From Candidatus Oleimmundimicrobium americanum (GTDB lineage Bacteria > Actinomycetota > Aquicultoria > UBA3085 > Oleimmundimicrobiaceae), in NCBI GenBank assembly GCA_002366545.1, contig DFBH01000016.1, positions 1 through 19,796 of the forward strand: 19,796 bases of DNA, in the 5' to 3' direction. Below are positions 1 to 7,566 of this stretch, in pieces (the first letter of the stretch is position 1; each line of letters starts with the position of its first letter). A model generated the notes under the pieces. The model had not been told where the DNA came from, did not search any database, and saw only the letters and a list, made by a program, of their open reading frames with translations. The translations under genes were made by a program, and so were the position numbers.

Positions 1-189
1 TTGTTATTAAAATCGAGAGGGAAATCAAAAGACATGGTTACCGTTTAATGATTGGCCGGAGGGGGAAGTGTCTGCTAAGCGTGTAACCTTTACAAAAGCT
101 GAGAGAGTGCGGAGCGTTGAGCAAAGAACTTAGAGTTGGAAAAACAACAATGTACAGGGTAAGAGTTTATCGGGCAGTTGCCGGCCATG

Positions 190-219
190 CCTATCGTGTC
201 TGTCGGCAGACACGATAGG
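190..219. repeat. Perfect 13-bp inverted repeat, 4-nt loop
   Basis: The arms at 190-202 and 207-219 are exact reverse complements around the loop TCGG. No T-run follows on either strand, so it is not an ordinary intrinsic terminator. It could be an operator, an RNA hairpin or a dispersed palindromic repeat. Confidence 0.8.
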
Positions 220-293
220 TCTTCAGGGAAATTATTAGAAGCAGCCGTTAGTCTTTAGGAAAATCAAAAATAAAAGCTTGTTGTTAGTTTTTT

Positions 294-311
294 AAACCCG
301 GTGGGTTTTTT
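294..311 (+). terminator. Short intrinsic terminator, plus strand
   Basis: AAACCC (294-299) pairs with GGGTTT (303-308) across a GGT loop, and the T-run continues to 311. It would end a plus-strand transcript entering from the left edge. The stem is short, so strength is uncertain. Confidence 0.5.
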
Positions 312-514
312 GTGGGCGACCCTCCAAAGGTGGGCAGGCGTATGAGAGCGCCGACGAACAACCGACGAGGCGGAGTTTCGATCGAAGCTGTTTGACCCCG
401 GAGTGAAACGAGGGGGAGTTCTGCAGGTCGCCGCCGAGAAGTGAAGTGAGGAGGAGAAACGCTCGAATCAAGAGTCAAAAACAATCCACAAAATAAATTC
501 TTTGGACAAACAAG

Positions 515-553
515 AAAATGAAGGTTTAACTTTTAATTAAACCTTCATTTTTC
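515..553 (-). terminator. Strong terminator overlapping the ddl stop codon
   Basis: The arms at 515-529 and 537-551 are perfectly complementary over 15 bp around a 7-nt loop. The TAA of the ligase gene (539-537) lies in the stem, so the last codons also encode half of the hairpin. T-rich tracts flank it on both strands, so it may work in both directions, mainly for the minus-strand ligase operon. Confidence 0.75.
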
Positions 554-1490
554 TCCCTAAGGCCATCTGCGCAAGTTTTTCCACTAAATTTGCAAAATCT
601 ATATCGGCTGCTTCTGCGGCCATTGGCAAGAGACTCGTTTCGGTCATTCCCGGACCCGTATTTAGTTCCAAAACCCGAGGTTGATTATCTTCATCGATTA
701 TCATATCTATTCTTGAGACATCTCGGCAACGTAGAGTTTGGTGAACCCTTATGGCTAAATTTTGGATTTCAGTGGTTTGTTTGTCGGAAAATCTTGCGGG
801 CACAAAATAATCAGTTTCGCCCATGGTATACATCGACTCAAAATCGAAGAACTCTTTTTTGGGAACTATTTCAACTATGGGGAGTGCTCTTGGCTCACCA
901 CTTTCTTCCAAAATACTTACGGCAACCTCTTTCCCCTTTATATATTTTTCAATTATTACTTTGTTGTCATAACTCAAGGCGCCGATTAAGGCTTCGGCCA
1001 ACCCTCCGGGCTTTTCTATATATTTGATTCCGAGAGCCGAACCCTGTCTCGCGGGTTTTATAATTAAAGGCAGACCAAGCTTTTTAATTACTTTTCCGAG
1101 TGCTCCGGAGGCGCCCATCTCTTTGAAAGCGCCGGCGCTTAATGAAAAAGAGGGAGCGGTGGGTATATTTGCCAGTTGAAATATCTCTTTGGAAAGAGCT
1201 TTATCAAATCCGACTATGCTTGCATATACTCCCGGCCCGGTATAAGGAATGTTCATTATTTCCAGCAATTCTTGGATGGTGCCATCTTCACCATATTTAC
1301 CGTGAAGGGCAATGTAAACCATATCAGGTTTTTCTTCGTTTAAGGCATCTACCAAATTTTCATTAATGTCAAGTTGGATTATGGGGTATCCTTTATCTTT
1401 TAGGGCCGCAGATACTCTGCGGCCGCTCTTTAGCGAAACCTCTCGTTCCAGAGAGCGTCCACCCATCAGCACAGCAATTTTTTCTTTCAT
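537..1490 (-). CDS. ddl: D-alanine--D-alanine ligase
   Basis: ATP-grasp ligase that joins two D-alanines in the cytoplasm for the pentapeptide of peptidoglycan. The N-terminus carries the family motif GGRSLEREVSLKSG, the middle LHGKYGEDG and KPARQGSALG, and the C-terminus RIDMIIDEDNQPRVLELNTG followed by PGMTETSLLPMA. The tyrosine in the loop MYTMGETDYF matches the position that in characterised Ddl enzymes marks D-Ala rather than D-lactate specificity; this is family knowledge. About 317 aa, normal length. An in-frame ATG lies six bases upstream at 1496, but the AGGAGG at 1505-1500 is only 3 nt from it and 9 nt from the ATG at 1490, so the inner start is chosen. It follows the PhzF-like gene by about 40 nt and is probably cotranscribed with it. 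Confidence 0.95.
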   Translation of the reverse strand: MKEKIAVLMGGRSLEREVSLKSGRRVSAALKDKGYPIIQLDINENLVDALNEEKPDMVYIALHGKYGEDGTIQELLEIMNIPYTGPGVYASIVGFDKALSKEIFQLANIPTAPSFSLSAGAFKEMGASGALGKVIKKLGLPLIIKPARQGSALGIKYIEKPGGLAEALIGALSYDNKVIIEKYIKGKEVAVSILEESGEPRALPIVEIVPKKEFFDFESMYTMGETDYFVPARFSDKQTTEIQNLAIRVHQTLRCRDVSRIDMIIDEDNQPRVLELNTGPGMTETSLLPMAAEAADIDFANLVEKLAQMALGRKMKV

Positions 1491-1530
1491 TACCATCCAC
1501 CTCCTAAAAGGGTCGATAAAATATAATCTT

Positions 1531-2433
1531 TCATGTTAAAAATAAATCTCCTTCCATCACGGTGACGGATTTGCCGCCCACCTTTACCATGTCTACCCGG
1601 CTATTTGAAAAATAAAGCTCTATTGTTACCTCTCCCGGTCGATTTAGCGAATAACCTTGCTCCGCCAATATGGTAATTGGCGAGTTCCCATGCAGAAGGT
1701 TATTTTTGATTAAATACGCGCCCAGCGCCCCGTTGGCGGTTCCTGTGACGGGGTCTTCGAAGACACCAAGGGTAGGGGCAAAAAACCTGATATGAACCAT
1801 AGCGAGGGGCGATATTGTTTCGAAAGTAAAGACGAGGATAGACGCTCCTATTTTTTTGCAGAATCTCTTTAATTCGTTAAAGTTGGGCTCAACCTTCTTA
1901 AGAGCGTTCAGTTTTTTTATGGGCACCACTAAGGAGGGTAGACCGGTTGAGACAATTTCTAAATCACCGTCAATTTCAGGTTCTTCTATACCCAGTATGG
2001 TTGACACCTCGTTTATTTTACCCTCAAAAGCTGCATACGATGGTTTGGGCTGCGACATCATTATTCTCTTTATTGCCCCGTCACTGAAATGGATTTCTAC
2101 GGGAAGTACCCCGACTTTTGTTTCAAAAGAAATGGTTGTTACCGGTTCTCTTAAAAAAAATTTACCTTCTTCTGCAAGAACATGAACTGCAGCAATGGTT
2201 GCATGTCCACATAAGTCAACTTCTTTGACGGGACTGAAAAAACGTACCTTGTAGTCGGCGCCATCTTCGCTTGGCTTTAAAACAAAGGCAGTTTCAGAGA
2301 GGTTCATTTCTCGGGCGATCGACAGCATATCGTTTTCGTTTAATGCGTCGGCATTGATTACTACCCCTGCGGGATTACCGCTAAAAGCTTTATTTGTGAA
2401 GGCATCGACCTGCTTTATGTTGACTGTTCTCAC
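1531..2433 (-). CDS. PhzF-family isomerase/epimerase-like protein
   Basis: A 300-aa protein of the PhzF/diaminopimelate-epimerase-like fold. The N-terminal half has QVDAFTNKAFSGNPAGV, the catalytic glutamate in NLSETAFV (E47) and the DLCGHAT loop near residue 75. The C-terminal half has DPVTGTANGALGAYL. In PhzF of phenazine biosynthesis this fold isomerises dihydro-hydroxyanthranilate, but no other phenazine gene is present and most family members have unknown substrates, so only the fold and probable isomerase chemistry are claimed. GTG start at 2433, with GGGAG 6 nt upstream. The neighbours are a cell-wall ligase downstream and an aminotransferase upstream on the same strand, suggesting amino-acid chemistry. 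Confidence 0.9.
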   Translation of the reverse strand: MRTVNIKQVDAFTNKAFSGNPAGVVINADALNENDMLSIAREMNLSETAFVLKPSEDGADYKVRFFSPVKEVDLCGHATIAAVHVLAEEGKFFLREPVTTISFETKVGVLPVEIHFSDGAIKRIMMSQPKPSYAAFEGKINEVSTILGIEEPEIDGDLEIVSTGLPSLVVPIKKLNALKKVEPNFNELKRFCKKIGASILVFTFETISPLAMVHIRFFAPTLGVFEDPVTGTANGALGAYLIKNNLLHGNSPITILAEQGYSLNRPGEVTIELYFSNSRVDMVKVGGKSVTVMEGDLFLT

Positions 2434-2509
2434 TCAAATCTCCCAATGTTTTACATTTGTGGAACGTGAAACCTTTTCTTCCATTTTAAAATTTCTAACC
2501 TTCAATTCC

Positions 2510-2530
2510 TGCCTACCATACCGGTAGGCA
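2510..2530. repeat. 8-bp inverted repeat in the PhzF leader
   Basis: TGCCTACC (2510-2517) and GGTAGGCA (2523-2530) are perfect complements around a 5-nt loop. No T-run follows. It lies between a possible -10 at 2550-2545 and the PhzF start at 2433, so it could be an operator, a leader hairpin or a dispersed palindrome. Confidence 0.6.
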
Positions 2531-2544
2531 ACGTCCAATTTGAT

Positions 2545-2574
2545 ATTATAGAAAATCTCCTAATCGTTATTTAA
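2545..2574 (-). promoter_or_regulatory. Possible promoter for the PhzF-ddl operon
   Basis: On the minus strand TTAAAT (2574-2569) is followed after 18 nt by a perfect TATAAT (2550-2545), in the 3' end of and just past the aminotransferase gene. The -35 is poor, so the call rests mainly on the -10. Confidence 0.35.
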
Positions 2575-3822
2575 GTGCAGTTTTTTGGTAAAGGTCTTAT
2601 ATAACACTATCTTAGACTCAATTAATTTTCCCAATCGCTTAATCCCTTCAGCAATTTGTTCTTTGCCGGGGTAGGAGAAGTTTAAACGCATACAATTTTT
2701 CCCATTGCCATCTGCGAAAAAAGCCTCTCCTGAGATGTACGCAACTTTTGCTTCGTTGACAGCTTCGGCCAACATCTCTGATGTGTTGATAAATTCGGGC
2801 AAGGTTACCCACAGGAATAGTCCGCCCATTGGCTTTGTCCACTTTGCCTCCGATGGAAAAAACTCCTCAAGGGATTGGAGCATTACATCCCGCCTCTCTT
2901 TATACAACGCGATTTGTTTGTTTAGATGGCTTCGCCAGGGGTAATTGCTGAAGTATTCCTCCACAACTCTTTGAGCAAACGAACTGGAGCAAAGATTGGC
3001 GGCCTGTTTGGCAAGGTTTAGTTTTTCGATGATGGGCTTAGGAGCATTTATCCAGCCCAATCTTACGCCGGGAGCAAATATTTTTGAAAAAGTGCTCATG
3101 TATATTATTGTGTCATCCATTGAACGCAGTGTGGGCACTTTTTCTCCTTCGAATCTTAACCGGCTATAAGGGTTATCCTCGATAATTAAGAGAGAGTGTT
3201 CTTTGGCGAGTTCGAGCAGCGCTTTTCGTCGTTCCAAGGAAAGTGTTACTCCTGCAGGGTTATGAAAAGATGGGACCAAATAAAGGAATTTGGCTTTTTT
3301 GTTCTGTTTTTTTAAGTCATTTAAGATTTGAGTTAACGGTTCAATTTGCAGGCCGTCTTCGTCCAAAGGAGCAGTTAATATTTTTGCTTGGTAGCTTGAA
3401 AATGCTTGAAGGGCTCCCACATAACTCGGTCCTTCAACGATGATATAATCTTGAGGGTCGATGAATATTTTACCCGCGAAGTCTAACGCTTGTTGGCCAC
3501 CATCGGTGACGATAATATTCTCTGCGTCTGCAGACATACCATCTTCGGCCATGAGTCTTACTATGTGTTCTCGCAAACCCGGATGTCCTTCAGAAGAACT
3601 ATATTGGAGAGCGGCTGCCCCTTCGTTTAGGAGCACCTTTCTTGTTGCTTTTGCAACCATTTCCATTGATAAACTGCGAGTGTCGGGCATGCCTCCCGCA
3701 AACGAAATTATATCAGGTCTAGAGGCAACGATGAACAAGTCTCTAATTGCCGACGGCTTGAGCGCCTTGGCTCTGCTTGCGTATAAGTTTGTCCATTTAT
3801 CAAACTGAATTTCGGGTGCCAT
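2560..3822 (-). CDS. PLP-dependent aminotransferase, class I/II
   Basis: Fold-type I aminotransferase of 420 aa, cytoplasmic, of the subgroup that includes 2-aminoadipate transaminases (LysN) and the aminotransferase domain of MocR regulators. Visible signatures: SFAGGMPD near residue 40, a GHPGLREHI segment, TDGGQQALD, FHNPAGVTLS (N188), EDNPYSRLRF (D216, Y219), and STFSKIFAPGVRLGW with the PLP lysine at K247. There is no N-terminal GntR domain, so it is an enzyme and not a MocR regulator. ATG at 3822 with GGAG just upstream. The T-box leader in front of it implies control by an uncharged tRNA, and so a role in amino-acid synthesis or turnover. Which amino acid cannot be read safely. Confidence 0.92.
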   Translation of the reverse strand: MAPEIQFDKWTNLYASRAKALKPSAIRDLFIVASRPDIISFAGGMPDTRSLSMEMVAKATRKVLLNEGAAALQYSSSEGHPGLREHIVRLMAEDGMSADAENIIVTDGGQQALDFAGKIFIDPQDYIIVEGPSYVGALQAFSSYQAKILTAPLDEDGLQIEPLTQILNDLKKQNKKAKFLYLVPSFHNPAGVTLSLERRKALLELAKEHSLLIIEDNPYSRLRFEGEKVPTLRSMDDTIIYMSTFSKIFAPGVRLGWINAPKPIIEKLNLAKQAANLCSSSFAQRVVEEYFSNYPWRSHLNKQIALYKERRDVMLQSLEEFFPSEAKWTKPMGGLFLWVTLPEFINTSEMLAEAVNEAKVAYISGEAFFADGNGKNCMRLNFSYPGKEQIAEGIKRLGKLIESKIVLYKTFTKKLHLNND

Positions 3823-3835
3823 TTCTCTCCAGTTA

Positions 3836-4111
3836 ATAAAAGACCTCTCGAACCTAAAGGGATGAGAGGTGTAGTCTCGTGGTCCCGCCCAATTTTGCTG
3901 AAATCTTGCGATTTTAGTCTTAAAAAGTAGCTTAAACTTCTTCTTCGATAACAGTAGAAACCGGCCAAGCTTGCCCGTCTTTTTTGTGGTTTGGGCTCAA
4001 TATTCAAGGATGGTTTTCAGCAAAATTCCAGATCTGATTTTACCCACCTTCAACCCTCTTTACGATATATTTTGCCTATTATTTCCATCGAAGTTTTTTC
4101 TTTTATCAATT
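3836..4111 (-). promoter_or_regulatory. T-box riboswitch leader of the aminotransferase
   Basis: The minus-strand leader of about 290 nt has T-box architecture. The 14-nt T-box at 3891-3878 reads TGGGCGGGACCACG against the consensus AGGGUGGNACCGCG. Its GGG can pair with CCC at 3861-3859 as an antiterminator. The competing terminator has arms at 3870-3864 and 3849-3843 followed by a T-rich tract. Upstream, about 4060-3975, a stem with GGG/CCC and AAGG/CCTT pairing carries a bulge containing GAATATTG, a candidate specifier loop; TAT (Tyr), ATT (Ile) or AAT (Asn) are all possible readings. The tRNA acceptor-pairing bulge begins with C instead of the usual U. By family knowledge, uncharged tRNA binding permits read-through into the gene. 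Confidence 0.85.
3843..3870 (-). terminator. T-box regulated terminator
   Basis: ACCTCTC (3870-3864) pairs with GAGAGGT (3849-3843) and is followed by TCTTTTATT on the minus strand. It competes with the antiterminator of the T-box leader. Confidence 0.8.
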
Positions 4112-4118
4112 AAAATTT

Positions 4119-4147
4119 ATCTTATAATAGGGTTTATAGATTGTCAA
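4119..4147 (-). promoter_or_regulatory. Promoter of the T-box leader
   Basis: Consensus TTGACA (4147-4142), 17-nt spacer, TAAGAT (4124-4119); predicted start near 4111. On the plus strand a TATAAT at 4123-4128 overlaps it and may serve the divergent FAD-reductase gene, although no good plus-strand -35 is seen. Confidence 0.6.
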
Positions 4148-4211
4148 ACATATGCAGGTTAAAGCGGGATTTTGTCAAATTTAAAATTGTAAGAACTTTT
4201 AAGGAGACGGG

Positions 4212-5261
4212 ATGCGCTACGATGCAATAGTTGCCGGTGCGAGTTTTGCAGGTCTGGCGGTTGCCGGAGAGATTAAGGGGAAAGTTTTATTGATTGATAA
4301 AAACGATATCGGCAATCGTCCAACTTCTGCTTGTACAACGTTATATAGCGTGATCCAAAAGTTGGGTTGTGAGGACTCAACTCTTTCGGTTTTTGAAAAG
4401 GTTGGCTTTCACACCGCTTTTGGGTATACAGAGTACAAAGCGTTAGAACCCTTTTGCACTTTTGATTATGGGAAATTTTGCAGAGAGCTTGCAAAACACT
4501 TCGATGGTGAGTTTTTGAGGGCAAACATAAAGGGGATTAAAGGGAACACTGTTTTAACAGACAAAGGAGATTTTTATTCCGATTGTATTGCGGATTGCAC
4601 GGGATGGAGAGCCAAGCTTGGCACAGATTTAGAGCCTGCTTTTGTCGATAGGGAGGCAATGTTTTTTGGCTTACAAACGGAGGTTGATTGTGAGCAAGAT
4701 GATGTTTTGCGGTTTTTTTGGGATTCGAGAATAGTTGAATTTGGATACGCTTGGGTTTTTCCGGCAGGTAAAAGAACCCGTTTTGGTTTAGGAAGCTGCG
4801 GTAACAAAAAAAGCCTGAAGAAAAACTTGGCAAGATTTGTATCATCTTACGGTAAAGAAATAAATGGATTGTACGGCGGATTTATTCCTTATAAGGTACG
4901 GAAACCAGTGGTCGGGAAGATATTTTTAGCCGGTGATTCTGCGGGCCACGCTTGGCCCTTAACAGGAGAGGGGGCAAGGCAAGCAATATATTTTGGACAA
5001 AGGTGTGGGAAGATAATCCAAAAGGTAATTGACAAAAAGGTATCTTTGGATGAGGGGCTTGAGGAATACGCCAATTTTGTAAAGAAACATCGCTATTACC
5101 CCGGGTTTTTGTTGTGTCTACAACAAGTATTTTTCAAGATGCCAAATTGGGGGGTTGAGTTGGCAGCTAAATTATTTGGTCGGGGCCGGGCCATAAATTT
5201 TGTTCAGGGAAAATACAAAAATGGGTTGAGCTGTGATTTCTTGAAAGGTAAAGCGAAGTGA
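4212..5261 (+). CDS. FAD-dependent oxidoreductase, geranylgeranyl reductase-like
   Basis: A 349-aa flavoprotein. The N-terminus starts directly with a beta-strand and the dinucleotide motif GASFAGLAVA (residues 9-18). FDYGKFCREL near residue 80 matches the FD..FDR..L region of this family, and FLAGDSAGHAWPLTGEGARQAI near residue 240 is the second FAD site with the GD motif. These features fit the geranylgeranyl reductase / PHBH-like superfamily, whose members reduce isoprenoid chains or hydroxylate aromatics. The substrate here is unknown; the genes around it give no isoprenoid context. Start ATG at 4212 with AAGGAG at 4201-4206. It is transcribed divergently from the T-box-controlled aminotransferase. 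Confidence 0.85.
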   Translation: MRYDAIVAGASFAGLAVAGEIKGKVLLIDKNDIGNRPTSACTTLYSVIQKLGCEDSTLSVFEKVGFHTAFGYTEYKALEPFCTFDYGKFCRELAKHFDGEFLRANIKGIKGNTVLTDKGDFYSDCIADCTGWRAKLGTDLEPAFVDREAMFFGLQTEVDCEQDDVLRFFWDSRIVEFGYAWVFPAGKRTRFGLGSCGNKKSLKKNLARFVSSYGKEINGLYGGFIPYKVRKPVVGKIFLAGDSAGHAWPLTGEGARQAIYFGQRCGKIIQKVIDKKVSLDEGLEEYANFVKKHRYYPGFLLCLQQVFFKMPNWGVELAAKLFGRGRAINFVQGKYKNGLSCDFLKGKAK

Positions 5262-5304
5262 ACTACAATTAAGGTAAATTGGAAAATTTGGAGGTGTTAT
5301 TATC

Positions 5305-5652
5305 GTGGCGGAGAAAAAAAGAGGCGGTTTATTTAGAAGTGGATTCAGTTTTGTGTTGGGGTCTATTGCCGGAGTTGTCGGTGGATTGCTTTTGGCTCCT
5401 CGGTCCGGCAAGGAAACTTGTGAAAAGCTTAAAGTCAAGGGCGAAAATTTAATTGGAACGAGCAAAAAGGATATCCTTGATAAAGGCGAGAAGCTTAAAA
5501 CCAAAATAAGCGAGGCTGCCGATGAGCTAAAAAAGAAAGTTGAAAAGATTACCGAGGTTTCAAAGGAAGAAGTTGAGAAGGCAGAGAAGACGGCTGAAAA
5601 GATTGTGAAACCCACTCAAAAAAAAGGTAAAAAAAAGTCGGATGAATCATAA
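5305..5652 (+). CDS. YtxH-domain membrane-anchored protein
   Basis: A 115-aa protein with a single N-terminal hydrophobic segment (about residues 11-29) followed by the YtxH hallmark LLLAPRSGKET. The rest is a highly charged Lys/Glu-rich helix, probably a coiled coil, ending in a lysine-rich tail. Start GTG at 5305 with GGAGGTG 8 nt upstream. YtxH proteins are general-stress or envelope-associated proteins of Gram-positive bacteria with no defined enzymatic role. The two genes that follow (PRC-barrel, Asp23) are also of envelope/stress type, supporting a shared function. Confidence 0.85.
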   Translation: MAEKKRGGLFRSGFSFVLGSIAGVVGGLLLAPRSGKETCEKLKVKGENLIGTSKKDILDKGEKLKTKISEAADELKKKVEKITEVSKEEVEKAEKTAEKIVKPTQKKGKKKSDES

Positions 5653-5703
5653 ATTGGCATCTAAAATATAAAATTTTGCACTCTAATTTGGTGGTTGGTT
5701 TAA

Positions 5704-6510
5704 GTGAAAACGTTTAAGTTAAGAGAAATTATAGGTTTACCTATTCTCGTGCTTGATACAGGAGAAAATGTTGGTGAAGTTAAGGATTTAGTTTTTGAGT
5801 TGACTGGTAGGAAGGTTTTGGCGTTAATTTTAAAATCCAGTCTACTTGGTGGCTCAAAGGCGGTTTTATTTGATGGTATTGAAAAAATTGGAGAAGATGC
5901 CGTAGCTGTAAGCAACAAAAGATATCTCGTGAAGGCAAAAACCCTTGCATCTGAACGCCCTATTTTCGGAGATAGACTTATTGGCTCAAAGGTTTTTTCA
6001 GAAGATGGCAAGAAGGTTGGGATATTGGAAGATGTGGTTATCAATATAGATGATGGGAGCATCACCGAGATTGAAGTGAGTTGCGGGTGGCTTTCGGATA
6101 TCTCCGAGGGATTGATGGTTTTGCCCGGTTTGTTTCTTAAAAATGTTGGGAAGGACTTCGTTGTCGTTTCAAGTGAGTTTGGAAAAGAAGCACACCAGAC
6201 AGGTGGAGCCAAAGATATGTTCCAATCAATACTGTCTGGAGGCGCCAAGGCTGCTAAGGATATGAATTCAGCCCTTCTTTCACAGGAGGCCAAATACGTT
6301 CTTGGTAGGGTTTCAGTAAAGACTGTTAAAGATGCGGAAGGGAACACCATAGTGACCAAGGACCAAAAAATTGAAGAAGAACATATAATGCAAGCGAAGA
6401 GTAAGGGAAAATTACACGAGCTTGTTTTGGCCGCGGGGTTATCATCGGCCAAAGAGAAGTGGTCTGAGTTGAAGAAAAAAAGTGGGACAACGGAGGACTT
6501 TAGTGACTAA
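5704..6510 (+). CDS. PRC-barrel domain protein
   Basis: A 268-aa soluble protein. Residues about 1-80 (LREIIGLPILVLDTGENVGEV) and about 85-170 (GDRLIGSKVFSEDGKKVGIL) are two successive PRC-barrel repeats, a small beta-barrel used for protein or RNA contacts at surfaces. The C-terminal third contains a VLGRVSVKTVKDAEGNTIV segment, possibly another barrel-like element, and a charged helical tail. GTG start at 5704 with only a weak GGTGG upstream. The last codons overlap the start of the Asp23 gene, so the two are translationally coupled. Confidence 0.8.
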   Translation: MKTFKLREIIGLPILVLDTGENVGEVKDLVFELTGRKVLALILKSSLLGGSKAVLFDGIEKIGEDAVAVSNKRYLVKAKTLASERPIFGDRLIGSKVFSEDGKKVGILEDVVINIDDGSITEIEVSCGWLSDISEGLMVLPGLFLKNVGKDFVVVSSEFGKEAHQTGGAKDMFQSILSGGAKAAKDMNSALLSQEAKYVLGRVSVKTVKDAEGNTIVTKDQKIEEEHIMQAKSKGKLHELVLAAGLSSAKEKWSELKKKSGTTEDFSD

Positions 6511-6874
6511 AAAAAAGGCTGTGTTTACCACAGAAAACGGAAGTAAGATTGAGGTGGCGGAGAATATAGTTGCCGGTGCGGTTGTGGAAGCCATCTCGGG
6601 TATCCCCGGTTTAGCAGGACTTAAAGATGGAAGGATAGATGAAGTTATGGGTCGATTGGCTCGGGGAAAATCTACTAAAAGCGTGACAATAATTCCTAAA
6701 GAGAACGAAGATGTGGATATAGATGTACACATCGTTGTTCAATTTCGCGCTTCTGTGCCCGAGATTTCAAACTTGATCAAGGAGCGGGTCAAAGAGAATG
6801 TTGAAGCCATAACGGGAATACGTGCTGCTGATGTGATGGTTCACATAAACGATGTTAGTATCTCCGAATCTTAA
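6503..6874 (+). CDS. Asp23/Gls24 family envelope stress protein
   Basis: A 123-aa Asp23-like protein. The family core is visible as IEVAENIVAGAVVEAISGIPGLAGL, then VDIDVHIVVQFRASVPEISNLIKERVKENVEAITG and a terminal VMVHINDVSI strand. Asp23 proteins are membrane-associated partners in alkaline-shock or cell-wall stress. An in-frame GTG at 6482 exists, but GGAGG at 6492-6496 is correctly spaced for the GTG at 6503, which is chosen. It overlaps the end of the PRC-barrel gene by 8 nt. Confidence 0.88.
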   Translation: MTKKKAVFTTENGSKIEVAENIVAGAVVEAISGIPGLAGLKDGRIDEVMGRLARGKSTKSVTIIPKENEDVDIDVHIVVQFRASVPEISNLIKERVKENVEAITGIRAADVMVHINDVSISES

Positions 6875-6956
6875 CAAGTATGGTCTATGCTATCGTTGCA
6901 GGTAATTGCTTGCACCGGTAGAAGATTGGGATATGAGATTAAAGGAGTCTTTCTTC

Positions 6957-7562
6957 GTGGCGAGAAGGATAACGACGATAAATATTGCTAACTTAAAAGA
7001 CATCCCAAAGCCGTGCAGTCTCTGTTCTTATTGGGGGTCTCCTTTTGACGAGAAAAAGATTTTTTGTGACAATCAGGTTTTAAAAAGCAGATGGTTTATG
7101 AGAACCACAAGAGCTTGGGGGGAATGCGGCAAGATGGTTTACGTAGGCAAACAAGCAGTAGCCTACACCCGGTTTGCCCCCCATTCTTATTTTCCAAGAG
7201 TCAAAGAGTATGCCGCTGGTCCCTCAAGTGATGATGCGATATTTATTGCATGTCTTTTTGTTGTTCCATCCTATAGGGGAAAAGGATATGGTAAGGATCT
7301 TTTGAGAGAAGTGGTAAAGAGCTTCTACAAAAGCGGTTTTAAGGCCGTTGAAACCTTTGGCAACAGAACCGCAGAGGCGAGACCCTCTGCTCCTTTTGAG
7401 TTTTATTTAAAAAATGGTTTTCGTGTTGTCCACGACGATAAGATGTTTCCTTTGATGAGGCTCGATTTTAAATCAATTATTGCTTGGCAAGACGGGCTTG
7501 AGATGTTATTGGGAGGGATTAAGTTTCCGCTTCCCGGCAGGGAAATATCCGTCCCCTACTAA
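6957..7562 (+). CDS. GNAT-family N-acetyltransferase with N-terminal CxxC
   Basis: A 201-aa GNAT protein. The acetyl-CoA loop is in LFVVPSYRGKGYGKDLLREVV (RGKGYG), followed by FYLKNGFRVV typical of the last GNAT strand. The N-terminus ITTINIANLKDIPKPCSLCSYWG (split here: CxxC at C20/C23) matches a family I know mainly from Actinobacteria, with a PCRxCxFWE-like opening. The substrate is unknown. A TTG at 6906 would add 17 residues, but AAAGGAG at 6941-6947 sits 9 nt before the GTG at 6957, so that start is preferred. The stop lies 4 nt before the next gene's likely ATG, implying cotranscription. Confidence 0.85.
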   Translation: MARRITTINIANLKDIPKPCSLCSYWGSPFDEKKIFCDNQVLKSRWFMRTTRAWGECGKMVYVGKQAVAYTRFAPHSYFPRVKEYAAGPSSDDAIFIACLFVVPSYRGKGYGKDLLREVVKSFYKSGFKAVETFGNRTAEARPSAPFEFYLKNGFRVVHDDKMFPLMRLDFKSIIAWQDGLEMLLGGIKFPLPGREISVPY

Positions 7563-7566
7563 TTTT

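Larger units (their letters stand above)
1..536. other. Intergenic region without a confident gene
   Basis: No convincing complete gene is visible. On the plus strand, frame 3 is open from the window edge to a TAA at 84-86, then open again to a TAG at 217-219. The second piece contains LSKELRVGKTTMYR, which looks like a helix-turn-helix recognition segment, so a decayed regulator tail is possible but weak. Positions 190-219 form a perfect hairpin and 294-311 a small terminator. From about 313 to 475 the DNA is GC-richer and purine-rich, with two related stretches near 397-420 and 438-463 of the form AGTGAARYGAGGRGGAG. A 66-codon minus-strand frame over this stretch has no recognisable domain and is treated as non-coding. 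Confidence 0.5.

Noticed and set aside
284..484. 66-codon minus-strand open frame
   Set aside because: It covers the terminator and the purine-rich repeats, has no recognisable domain, and its length is expected by chance in this GC-richer stretch.
1531..2433. Phenazine biosynthesis gene phzF
   Set aside because: Only the broad PhzF fold is present and no other phenazine genes are near, so the specific pathway is not claimed.
2510..2530. Intrinsic terminator after the aminotransferase gene
   Set aside because: The hairpin has no following T-run on the minus strand.
7480..7566. Longer N-terminus for the metallophosphoesterase from 7480
   Set aside because: It lies inside the acetyltransferase gene in another frame, has no ribosome site, and ATGs at 7567 and 7582 follow directly after that gene's stop.
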